A stretch of DNA of 64,000 bases from Spirochaetales bacterium (GTDB lineage Bacteria; Spirochaetota; Spirochaetia; JC444; Marispirochaetaceae): assembly GCA_016935695.1 (NCBI GenBank), contig JAFGQL010000158.1, positions 18,423 to 82,422 on the forward strand, in the 5' to 3' direction. The notes under the pieces were generated by a model, which saw nothing but the letters and a program-made list of their open reading frames with translations, did no database searches and was not told where the DNA came from. Shown piece by piece: positions 34,790 through 42,657 of this stretch. The position numbers and the translations under genes were made by a program. Position 1 is the stretch's first letter; the number at the start of each line of letters is the position of its first letter.

Positions 34790-36280
34790 TTACAGGCTTT
34801 GTTTCACCAGTTCGATACTCCTGTCCACCCGCCGCAAGGCCTCGCCAATCCCCATCAGCTTTACCGACTCAAACAAAGGCGGCGACATGGTGCTGCCGGT
34901 TATACTTACCCGCAGGGGCATCATCAGATTACCTGTTTTCGTATCCATGGCCTGTGCGGCTTTCTCAAACTCCTGCTCCAGCTCCTCCACAGATGACTGG
35001 GAACCAGCTGCCAGAAGGTCCCTCCCCTTTTGAAGCCAGGGAATGACATCTGTCATAGTACAGTTTTTTGGCACCAGCAGCGCCGGATCGGTAACCGGCA
35101 CATCCTGGAACAGAAACCGTACCAGACCGGGCACATCGGACAGCACCTTGAGCCGCGGCTGTACAAGGGGGATCATTGCGGCGATTATCCGTTCTTCCTG
35201 GGCAGATGGAGGGTCCGCTACAAGGGCATGATCAATCAGATAGGGCATGATAAGAGTCTTCAGTTCCCCTTCGCTCTTCTGCCGGATATAGTGCCCGTTG
35301 TACCAGTCAAGCTTCTTGTAGTCAAAGACCCCCGGAGCCTTGTTGAGTTTCTCCATGGAAAAACATTCCTCCAGCTCTTTCAGGGTGAAGAATTCCCGTT
35401 TGTCGTCATAAGACCAGCCTACTTGTGAAATGTAATTCACGATTGCCTCGGGAAGATATCCGGCTTTGCGAAAATCACGTACTGCCGTGTCGCCGTGGCG
35501 TTTGGAGAGCTTCTGACCGTCTTTGCCCATCACCATGGGCAGATGAACGTATACCGGGGCCTGGTACCCCAGGGCTTTGAATAAAAGCACATGGAGAGGC
35601 GCCGAGGGCAGCCATTCCTGTCCACGGATGACATGAGTGGTTTTCATGAGAGTATCGTCAATGGCATGGGCCAGATGATAGGTGGGAAATCCGTCGCTCT
35701 TTATAATGACCGGATCAGGATTAATGTCCTTCACCTTCCTCTTAACCTCACCCAACAGCACGTCCTCTATAACTATCCGTTCGCTGTCGTTTTCGGGGAG
35801 GGCAAACCGGATTACCGGTTTCCGGCCTTCCTTGGCCAGCACTTCTTCCGCTTTTTCCCGTTCCTCCCGGCTTAAATACCGGCAGTGACGGTCATACCCT
35901 ATAGACTGCTTGTTTTTTTCCTGCAAGCTGCGCAGGTCGTTCAGCCTGGCCTCGCTGCAATAACAGTAATACGCCTTGCCTTCCTCAATGAGCCGCCTGG
36001 CATGCTGCTGGTAAATTTCGAACCGTTCGCTCTGTATATACGGTCCGTAGGGTCCGCCGATATCCGGCCCTTCATCCCATGTAATGCCCAGCCAGCGGAG
36101 TGTTTCATACAGATCGTTTATGGACTCTGCGGAGCTGCGGGCCTGATCGGTGTCTTCTATCCGCAGGTAAAAAACACCTTTGCCGGCTTTCGCGGCCAGG
36201 TATTCAAATAAAGCGGTCCTTACACCGCCTATATGCTGAAGCCCCGTAGGCGACGGGGCGTAACGTATGCGAACACTCAT
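34790..36280 (-). CDS. gltX: Glutamyl-tRNA synthetase
   Basis: This 496-residue class I synthetase has YAPSPTGLQHIGGVRTALF (HIGH-type at HIGG), RIEDTDQARS, RGQEWLPSAPLH and the KMSKS-type motif QKLSKRHGD. It has no zinc-Cys cluster beyond CYCSEAR. It heads the leftward operon gltX-glyS-tyrS and has a consensus promoter at 36334-36362. Whether it is discriminating or also charges tRNA-Gln cannot be read here. Confidence 0.96.
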   Translation of the reverse strand: MSVRIRYAPSPTGLQHIGGVRTALFEYLAAKAGKGVFYLRIEDTDQARSSAESINDLYETLRWLGITWDEGPDIGGPYGPYIQSERFEIYQQHARRLIEEGKAYYCYCSEARLNDLRSLQEKNKQSIGYDRHCRYLSREEREKAEEVLAKEGRKPVIRFALPENDSERIVIEDVLLGEVKRKVKDINPDPVIIKSDGFPTYHLAHAIDDTLMKTTHVIRGQEWLPSAPLHVLLFKALGYQAPVYVHLPMVMGKDGQKLSKRHGDTAVRDFRKAGYLPEAIVNYISQVGWSYDDKREFFTLKELEECFSMEKLNKAPGVFDYKKLDWYNGHYIRQKSEGELKTLIMPYLIDHALVADPPSAQEERIIAAMIPLVQPRLKVLSDVPGLVRFLFQDVPVTDPALLVPKNCTMTDVIPWLQKGRDLLAAGSQSSVEELEQEFEKAAQAMDTKTGNLMMPLRVSITGSTMSPPLFESVKLMGIGEALRRVDRSIELVKQSL

Positions 36281-36333
36281 GATAAATAACTTCCTTAAGG
36301 TCCTGGATTAGCCCATTACCGACTTAAGGTGTG

Positions 36334-36362
36334 ATTATACTTGCGACGTGGTTGATCGTCAA
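36334..36362 (-). promoter_or_regulatory. Promoter of the gltX-glyS-tyrS operon
   Basis: On the minus strand TTGACG (36362-36357), a 17-bp spacer and a consensus TATAAT (36339-36334); the leader is about 45 nt and contains no T-box-like element. Confidence 0.8.
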
Positions 36363-36374
36363 CGTAAAGCATTT

Positions 36375-37922
36375 TCAAAGGGAATATTCAAAAAACATAC
36401 CCCACTGCCAGCGTAGGGGAGAAAACTCCTGCAATTCGTTGTCTTCAAAATTCGCTTCCCGGACACCTGAATAGCTCAATCCCCAGGTAAACGGCCCGGG
36501 AACACGGATCCCCGCGGCCAGGCGTATACCCTGCTGTATAGACAGATGGGTAAGACCATCTGGACTATTGCGGTCAGTAAGTACCGGCACTATACGGTTT
36601 TGAGGACTCGACCAGATTTCCATCTCGGCCTTCATGATGTCATCGCCGCGGACTAACAGTTTTAACCGGCCATTGAGAAGAATTGCGGGCTCTGAATGCA
36701 GGAAGGATGTGGGAATGCCATAGGAATATTCAGCCAACATGGATGGCCGACGCCGTTTGGTATCGACCTTTCCCCAGAACGCCGAGGCATAAAAAACCGG
36801 CTCCTGCGGATGATGGTCGGTACCCCAAAGGTCCTCACTGACGAACGAATTATCCCACTGCCAGCCGATACCCAGTCCCTTCAGGAAGTCAGTGTAAAAA
36901 CCCAGAGCCACCTGGGAGGACACGACTTCCCTGCGGGCTGGTGTCGGGTCGTTAAACAGCACAGGGGTGTCGAAGAACCATCTTTTGCGTGATGAATAGG
37001 AAAAAGACGCACGGCCCCAAATTCCTCCGTCAAAGGCCTTCTCTGCACTTACATCCAGCTGTAAACCGGGATGCACCCACTCGCCGCCGGAAAATGCCGC
37101 GTTTGGGGTAAAACGCAGGACAAGCCGGTCACGTCCGGGATGGAACAATAGCCATTTACCGGTGGCTGCCATCCTGCTGTCCGCTTTCCTGTCATCAGGA
37201 CCCATCCCTGTCTGCCCTGCCACAGGCAGTTCGGTTTCTTTCCGGGCCGGGGCCTGTGCTTCACCTGGTTCCTGGGCAATCCTGTCCTGCCCGCCTTTAT
37301 CCGTATAACGCTTCAATCCGCTGTCTATGGTGGCGTTGAAACCCCGGATACGGGAGCGGAAATATTCGACGGAGTTCCCTTCGGTTGACAGAACACTCAT
37401 GTCGCCGATACCGCTGATAAGCGCTTTGAGCTCACCAAGAGTATCAGCGCTTTGTGAGTAAAGTATGCCGGCCCTTTCATGTTGAAAGCTGTCCTCCGCA
37501 CCCTGGGCATGTACCACAAGGCCCTCCAGTTTGACAACCATGAGTTCGGCTTCATTCAGGCGGGAGTGGACGGTATTCCGGTAATTCGGTTCAGCCAGGA
37601 TAATGGCCTGACCGTCGATCTTCACCGTCACCAGGGCTCGGAACCCTCCGTTTTCTGCAGGGCTTACGGTAAACCTGTCACGGGTGACTGCCTCGGGCCA
37701 GGAAGATAAAAACATATCCCTGAAAAGCTGGTCTTTGCGCAGAAAACGGAAAATGCGGTTTATTCCGTAGTACACAGCCGCTTCGAGGGCTTCGTCTTCT
37801 GTTGCACCCTCTGAGGAAGTCTCAACAGTATAAAACCCGAGCTCGGAGGTGACTGTCTGTGGAAATAATGTAAGCGGCAGAAAAAAACAACACAGGGCTG
37901 CGCACATAACTTTAGTTTTCAT
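36375..37922 (-). CDS. Secreted protein: LPP20/FlgT-N-like domain plus predicted beta-barrel
   Basis: This 515-residue protein has a signal peptide (CAALCCFFLPLTLFPQ). Residues about 25-115 (YTVETSSEGATEDEALEAAV and FRALVTVKIDGQAI) resemble the small domain of LPP20/FlgT-type proteins. A Gln/Glu/Pro-rich linker follows near 215-250. The second half alternates hydrophobic strands and ends in an aromatic strand (RWQWGMFFEYSL), as in outer-membrane barrels. I do not recognise a specific family. GGGGAT precedes the ATG. Confidence 0.7.
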   Translation of the reverse strand: MKTKVMCAALCCFFLPLTLFPQTVTSELGFYTVETSSEGATEDEALEAAVYYGINRIFRFLRKDQLFRDMFLSSWPEAVTRDRFTVSPAENGGFRALVTVKIDGQAIILAEPNYRNTVHSRLNEAELMVVKLEGLVVHAQGAEDSFQHERAGILYSQSADTLGELKALISGIGDMSVLSTEGNSVEYFRSRIRGFNATIDSGLKRYTDKGGQDRIAQEPGEAQAPARKETELPVAGQTGMGPDDRKADSRMAATGKWLLFHPGRDRLVLRFTPNAAFSGGEWVHPGLQLDVSAEKAFDGGIWGRASFSYSSRKRWFFDTPVLFNDPTPARREVVSSQVALGFYTDFLKGLGIGWQWDNSFVSEDLWGTDHHPQEPVFYASAFWGKVDTKRRRPSMLAEYSYGIPTSFLHSEPAILLNGRLKLLVRGDDIMKAEMEIWSSPQNRIVPVLTDRNSPDGLTHLSIQQGIRLAAGIRVPGPFTWGLSYSGVREANFEDNELQEFSPLRWQWGMFFEYSL

Positions 37923-37966
37923 GGATATCCCCTATTTTGTTACAACACCACTCCACTGGCATCCTG

Positions 37967-39178
37967 TCACTCCTGGCGGTAATCAACAAGAAAATCTTTC
38001 AATCCTTCCAGCGCCGATGTCAGCTGTTCCACACCAGGTAAAAATACAATCCGGAAGTGATCGGGTGCGTCCCAGTTAAATCCGGTACCCTGTACCAGCA
38101 AAACGTGTTTCTTACGAAGAAAATCCAGGATGAACCGCGTATCGCTTGTGATATTGAAGCGTTTGGTGTCAATTTTCGGAAACAGATATAAAGCTCCCAT
38201 GGGTTTCACACAGGAAAGACCCGGAATAGCCGATAGCATTTCATAACAAAGATCTCGCTGTTTTCTCAGACGGCCATCAGGGGCTACGAGATCCTGTATG
38301 CTTTGGTACCCTCCTAATGCGGTCTGTATTGCATACTGACTGGGGACATTGCTGCATAATCGCATGCTTGACAGGATTGACAGACCTTCCAGATAATCCC
38401 CGGCGTGGTCCTTTCTCCCGCTGATGACCATCCAGCCGGCCCGGAAACCCGCAGCCCGGTAGGCTTTAGAGAGACCGTTGAAAGTAATGCACAGTATGTC
38501 GTCTGCAAGGGATGCGGACGCTACATGAACGGCGTCTTCATACAGAATTTTGTCATAGATTTCATCGGAATACAGGATGAGATCATGTTCTCTGGCAACC
38601 TGTACGATCTGCATCAGGAGATCCCGGGAATATACGGCCCCGGTCGGGTTGTTGGGATTTATCACAACAATGGCTTTTGTACGCTCACTCACCTTTTTCT
38701 TTATATCGTCAATGTCAGGAAACCATCCAGCGGTTTCATCACAGCGGTAATGGACCGCCTTTCCTCCCGACAGATGGACCGCGGCGGTCCAGAGGGGGTA
38801 ATCAGGTGCAGGAACAAGGACTTCGTCGCCGTTATTCAGTAATCCCTGCATGCTCATGACAATCAGTTCACTCGCTCCGTTGCCGATGTACACATCCTCG
38901 ATGCCGACACCGGGAATGGACAGCTTCTGACAGTACTGCATAACCGCCTTGCGGGCGGCAAACAAACCCTTGGAATCGCAATACCCCTGGGCGTCCTTGA
39001 GGTTGAGTATCATGTCATGGAGAATTTCATCAGGAGCATGAAAACCGAAGGGAGCCGGATTTCCGATGTTCAGTTTAAGAATACTGTACCCCTCCTCTTC
39101 CAGGCGGGTAGCTTCTTCCAGGACCGGGCCGCGGATGTCATAACAGACATCCGCAAGTTTATTGGACTTCCTTACCAT
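37967..39178 (-). CDS. Class I/II pyridoxal-phosphate aminotransferase (AlaA-like)
   Basis: This 403-residue enzyme has the fold-type I layout: LNIGNPAPFGF, IGNGASELIVMSMQGLL, VINPNNPTGAVYS, ILYSDEIYDKI and the PLP Lys in FNGLSKAYRAAGFRAGWM. GALYLFPKID near the C-terminus is typical of AlaA/YfbQ-type alanine-pyruvate transaminases. ATG at 39178 lies 12 bp after AAGGAG and overlaps the upstream gene by 20 bp; the frame is open 15 codons further. The exact amino donor is not shown by sequence. Confidence 0.9.
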   Translation of the reverse strand: MVRKSNKLADVCYDIRGPVLEEATRLEEEGYSILKLNIGNPAPFGFHAPDEILHDMILNLKDAQGYCDSKGLFAARKAVMQYCQKLSIPGVGIEDVYIGNGASELIVMSMQGLLNNGDEVLVPAPDYPLWTAAVHLSGGKAVHYRCDETAGWFPDIDDIKKKVSERTKAIVVINPNNPTGAVYSRDLLMQIVQVAREHDLILYSDEIYDKILYEDAVHVASASLADDILCITFNGLSKAYRAAGFRAGWMVISGRKDHAGDYLEGLSILSSMRLCSNVPSQYAIQTALGGYQSIQDLVAPDGRLRKQRDLCYEMLSAIPGLSCVKPMGALYLFPKIDTKRFNITSDTRFILDFLRKKHVLLVQGTGFNWDAPDHFRIVFLPGVEQLTSALEGLKDFLVDYRQE

Positions 39179-39989
39179 CGCTGTACGAATCTCCTTTACT
39201 GAACAGCCATGCTTCCGCGTCATTAATCAGCTGTGACAGGACTGCCGCCTGTACATTTTCCTTTGCTTTTGCAAGGGCCGAGTCCCATTTCGGCCGCGGA
39301 TACTCGGCAACAAGCCTTTCCTTGACAGATTTCTCCAGATCCCGCATCTGTTCATCCCCTGCAGCAAAACCGTGGGCCAGATACCCTGTCAGGGCTCTTA
39401 CCACCGGGTTATCCGCAGAATCTTTCAGGGCGGCAAGCTGCACCTTCGCCTCGTCAAATTGTCGGTTCATCATAAGGGCAAAGGCAAAATTCCACAGTAC
39501 CCATTGCCGATCCCTGGTCGTTATTTCCAGGAATTCACGGAAATACTCAAGCATATGGGGAGGATCGTTTCCTAAAAGATAGGGAATCCCGAAATAAAGT
39601 ACGAACTCATCTTTCCATCCGGGCTTCTGCACCCAGATAACCTTCTGGGCTTCCCTTATCTTATCCAGATCAGAATTAACTAACGCAGCGTTTATAAATA
39701 TCTTTATCTGTTGTTTTGTAAAGGAACCCGAATTTATTTTCCGGAAGGTATACTCAAGGATCTGTTTCCAGTCCTCGTTTTCTAAAAGGTTGAACAGTTT
39801 CCAGTTTGAAATAAAATAGCCGTTCAACAAGGTCATGATGACAATAAAGATGATGGGTAAATACCAATTGGATACCCAGAATTCCTTTGTATAGTCCCAT
39901 CCGAGCATGAAAAAAGGCATAAAAAATATAATGATGAAGGAAATAAGGATTACAATATTAAATAAGGTAAAAATTATCTTAAATTTCAC
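39159..39989 (-). CDS. Membrane-anchored protein with helical-repeat region, unknown function
   Basis: This 276-residue protein has two N-terminal membrane segments (FKIIFTLFNIVILISFIIIF and YLPIIFIVIMTLLNGYFI). The cytosolic or periplasmic helical part (WVLWNFAFALMMNRQFDEAK, AALKDSADNPVVRALTGYLA) looks TPR-like. GTG at 39989, 8 bp after AGGAG, is preferred; the frame continues upstream only into the divergent gene. It overlaps the aminotransferase gene, with which it shares a promoter at 40018-40046. Confidence 0.75.
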   Translation of the reverse strand: MKFKIIFTLFNIVILISFIIIFFMPFFMLGWDYTKEFWVSNWYLPIIFIVIMTLLNGYFISNWKLFNLLENEDWKQILEYTFRKINSGSFTKQQIKIFINAALVNSDLDKIREAQKVIWVQKPGWKDEFVLYFGIPYLLGNDPPHMLEYFREFLEITTRDRQWVLWNFAFALMMNRQFDEAKVQLAALKDSADNPVVRALTGYLAHGFAAGDEQMRDLEKSVKERLVAEYPRPKWDSALAKAKENVQAAVLSQLINDAEAWLFSKGDSYSDGKEVQ

Positions 39990-39996
39990 TGAACAT

Positions 39997-40020
39997 ACTC
40001 CTATAATGTATAATAGGAGT
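39997..40020. repeat. 8-bp inverted repeat between divergent genes
   Basis: ACTCCTAT (39997-40004) and ATAGGAGT (40013-40020) are perfect arms separated by 8 bp. The left arm supplies the ribosome-binding site of the leftward gene. It may be an operator or a hairpin that masks that site. Confidence 0.45.
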
Positions 40021-40046
40021 GTATGCGTAAAGCATTGAGGGGTCAA
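40018..40046 (-). promoter_or_regulatory. Promoter of the leftward membrane-protein/aminotransferase operon
   Basis: On the minus strand TTGACC (40046-40041), a 17-bp spacer and TACACT (40023-40018), about 30 nt before the GTG start at 39989. Confidence 0.5.
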
Positions 40047-40056
40047 CGGGAGTTTT

Positions 40057-41220
40057 ATGAAATCATTGAGTGTTGCAAACATACCTGATTCGGCATATAT
40101 CGATATGCCTGTGTTTCTGGATCAGGGATACATACTGCTGTCTCCGGATATACCCTTTACAAGCGGGTTAAGGGAACGTCTTGAGCACTGGAAATTCGGG
40201 GAAGTCTTTACCGAAGGTACTACCGGGGACGCTCCGCCCCAGGAGCTTGAAACCCAGCCCCGGTTCGGAACTATGGAAGAAGATCTCAACGAAGTTGAGC
40301 AGATCGAAGACACCCGGAAGTTTTATGCCAAAGCCGTGAATAACCTTGATGATGTTTTTACCCGGTTCTTAAACAGGTCGGAGCTGCGCATTGCCGAATT
40401 AAGCGAAATCGTCAAGGAACTGATTACCTACCTGCGCAGCCATAAACGCTTTATCCTGAGTCTTCCGTTTACCGAGGAAACCGGCTCTGACTATCTTCCG
40501 AGCACCTGCGTTAAGACCGCGCTGTTATCCCTGGCTATCGGTGATTTCCTGAAGCTGCCTCCCCATAAGCTTATTGAACTCGGCCTTGCAGGTATTCTTC
40601 ATAAGGTCGGTATGCTCAAAATTCCCAAGAATATCTGGATGAGCGAAGCCAACCTTACCGACCACGAGAAAAAAACCATTTTTGCCCACCCGGTCATCGG
40701 GTTCAAAGTGCTCAGGACCTATTCCTTCCCCATGCCGGTGTGCCTTGCTGTCCTGGAACATGCCGAAAAAATTGACGGTTCCGGATATCCGAGAAAACTG
40801 ACAGGGGACAAAATCTCTCTGTACGGCAAAATAGTCGCAGTGGCCTGCGCTTACAACGGAGCGGTGTCAAAGCGTCCATGGAAATCGGAACTGGACGGAC
40901 ATTCAGGCATTATGGATATGCTGAAAGAGATCGGTAAGCATTATGACGAACGGATACTCAGGGCGCTTGTATATACCCTTTCCATTTATCCCCTTGGTAC
41001 CTATGTAGAGCTTTCCAACGGAGCAATGGGCGTGGTAGTCCGCAATGACAGCGAAAATCCCAAGTATCCTACTATCAGGCTCCTTGTAAATGAAACAGGC
41101 GTACCCTACGCCGAGACGCCCCTGCTTCAGACCAAGGAAGGGGATGAAATCACAATTGCCAAGGCATTAACCAAATCTGAAGTAGAAAAACTGAAAGCGA
41201 CAATCGGCAGAACACGTTGA
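40057..41220 (+). CDS. HD-GYP-type protein with degenerate metal site
   Basis: This 387-residue protein has an N-terminal region of about 140 residues (DUF3391-like opening VFLDQGYIL), then an HD-GYP domain at about 145-290. The HD doublet is H182-K183 (GILHKVGMLKIP), and the preceding His of the family is missing in DYLPSTCVKTA. Later elements remain: HPVIG (211-215), H235 and E237, and DGSGYP (240-245). HD-GYP enzymes hydrolyse c-di-GMP. The loss of the Asp and the first His suggests a binding or scaffolding role. A short beta-rich tail follows (LGTYVELSNGAMGVVV). GGGAG precedes the ATG. Confidence 0.85.
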   Translation: MKSLSVANIPDSAYIDMPVFLDQGYILLSPDIPFTSGLRERLEHWKFGEVFTEGTTGDAPPQELETQPRFGTMEEDLNEVEQIEDTRKFYAKAVNNLDDVFTRFLNRSELRIAELSEIVKELITYLRSHKRFILSLPFTEETGSDYLPSTCVKTALLSLAIGDFLKLPPHKLIELGLAGILHKVGMLKIPKNIWMSEANLTDHEKKTIFAHPVIGFKVLRTYSFPMPVCLAVLEHAEKIDGSGYPRKLTGDKISLYGKIVAVACAYNGAVSKRPWKSELDGHSGIMDMLKEIGKHYDERILRALVYTLSIYPLGTYVELSNGAMGVVVRNDSENPKYPTIRLLVNETGVPYAETPLLQTKEGDEITIAKALTKSEVEKLKATIGRTR

Positions 41221-41294
41221 CAACCGCCATACCGTTTTGTTAATGTTTCCGACCGTACAACCGGTTCTCGAACTCACAACAGGCACGGCACACT

Positions 41295-42401
41295 ATGAAA
41301 AAGAATGACGTTGTAAAGCATATCCACCGGGTTATCGGGCGGATGGTAACCGCCGATACCCCCAACATCAGGGATGAGGCCGTTCTGGAGCTTAAACGCT
41401 CCCTTTCCTTCCCGCCGGCGGTCTTAAGCTGCCATTATGTTACCGAAACCCATTGGCTCAAGCGCGAAGCGCTGATCATAGTTGACGCCTTTGAATCTGT
41501 CACAAACGGTATGGAAAATCCCGCAATCCTTGATCAGCTGAAGGACATACATCCCGATTCTCCTTTTCATCCATGGACGCTTCTTATAAAGGCCCTTTCA
41601 TATCTGTATCATGGAAACTACCGCGATGCTTTTGAAACAGCCTGTACATTCCCCCAGGATACACCGGTACATGGCTTGTTGCCGTTTTTCCAATCAGCCC
41701 AGAAATCCTCCGGCTGTGATGACCCCGTCATTAAAAAAATAGAAGAGGCCCTGTGGGACAACAACACCTTTGAAACAAGCGCCGTGCAGCAGTTGAGAGA
41801 AGCTCTGGACAATGATCTTGAAGATGTGTTCGTTGAAACAGGATTACTTCTGTTCAAACACATAATAAATGACTATCCCGAGACCGCCCGGCGTCTGGGT
41901 TTATGGCTCCTTCAAAACTGCGCTGAAGCAGGTTATGACATAAGTGATATTTTGAGCGTTCTTCAGGCCTGCCTGGGCATACAGGAAGGCTGCCGGATCA
42001 TTGCCCTTGGGCTCCTTGATACCGATCCGGATGTGGCGCTGTTTTTTTTCCTGAAGTCACTGACTCACGCCGTTCATGATCAGTCTGTTTCCGATGCGTA
42101 CATCAGGGAATACCTTGCTGTATTGAGTGAACTGCTGGAAAAGGTGGAAACCCTGGAAGAAGATCTTGGCTTAGGGCATCAATACTGGAACAGCATTGCT
42201 GAACTTGCCGGTTCATTGACGGTAGAGCTGGAACGTCAGCGGAATATCCTCATTCGGTATAATCCCGGGGAGCCCAAAACCCATTGGCTATTGACCCTAG
42301 AGAACTCAAATATATCGAACACTCGGCAGCCTGCCCTTACCGCGCGTCAACGACGGAAAGAAACACCCGGCCACAAAGCCGTTCAACTGGAGCTTTTCTG
42401 A
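41295..42401 (+). CDS. Unknown helical protein ending in a sliding-clamp-like motif
   Basis: I do not recognise this 368-residue protein. It is mostly helical, without signal or membrane segments, and TPR/HEAT-like in rhythm (LLIKALSYLYHGNYRDAFET, RLGLWLLQNCAEAGYDISD). Its last residues, KAVQLELF, fit the QL(S/D)LF consensus of beta-clamp-binding peptides; a basic stretch (ARQRRKETPG) precedes it. It has no clear ribosome-binding site. It follows the HD-GYP gene by 74 bp and precedes a small frame by 2 bp. Confidence 0.75.
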   Translation: MKKNDVVKHIHRVIGRMVTADTPNIRDEAVLELKRSLSFPPAVLSCHYVTETHWLKREALIIVDAFESVTNGMENPAILDQLKDIHPDSPFHPWTLLIKALSYLYHGNYRDAFETACTFPQDTPVHGLLPFFQSAQKSSGCDDPVIKKIEEALWDNNTFETSAVQQLREALDNDLEDVFVETGLLLFKHIINDYPETARRLGLWLLQNCAEAGYDISDILSVLQACLGIQEGCRIIALGLLDTDPDVALFFFLKSLTHAVHDQSVSDAYIREYLAVLSELLEKVETLEEDLGLGHQYWNSIAELAGSLTVELERQRNILIRYNPGEPKTHWLLTLENSNISNTRQPALTARQRRKETPGHKAVQLELF

Positions 42402-42403
42402 AA

Positions 42404-42604
42404 ATGAAAGAATCAATTTCACATGCCCCGCGAACCACAGTCACTATACGCAAGGAAATCCTGTCTCCGGAACCGTTACGGGACATTGAGGATCTATGCA
42501 GCGAAATAAAACCCCGGCCTAAATACCTCGGCCCCGGGTACTGGTACCGCATGTTAACAATGATGGACGGTCCCAGGAAAAAGCATACCCCTGAACCATT
42601 GTAA
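42404..42604 (+). CDS. Small 66-residue protein of unknown function
   Basis: ATG at 42404 lies 2 bp after the preceding stop, with GGAG 12 bp upstream. The product is basic with a C-terminal RPKYLGPGYWYRMLTMMDGP segment. Such aromatic Gly/Pro motifs are unlike shadow frames, and the tight spacing fits an operon. I know no family. The frame also extends upstream inside the previous gene, so the start is not secure. Confidence 0.5.
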   Translation: MKESISHAPRTTVTIRKEILSPEPLRDIEDLCSEIKPRPKYLGPGYWYRMLTMMDGPRKKHTPEPL

Positions 42605-42623
42605 AGGTATTTGCATTTTGCCT

Positions 42624-42646
42624 CTTCCTCACATAAAATGAGGAAG
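42624..42646 (+). promoter_or_regulatory. Hairpin just upstream of the kinase ribosome-binding site
   Basis: CTTCCTCA (42624-42631) and TGAGGAAG (42639-42646) form an 8-bp stem with a 7-nt loop. It ends one base before the CGGAGG site. It may tune translation or mark a processing site, or act as a weak terminator of the upstream genes. Confidence 0.45.
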
Positions 42647-42657
42647 CGGAGGATTGT

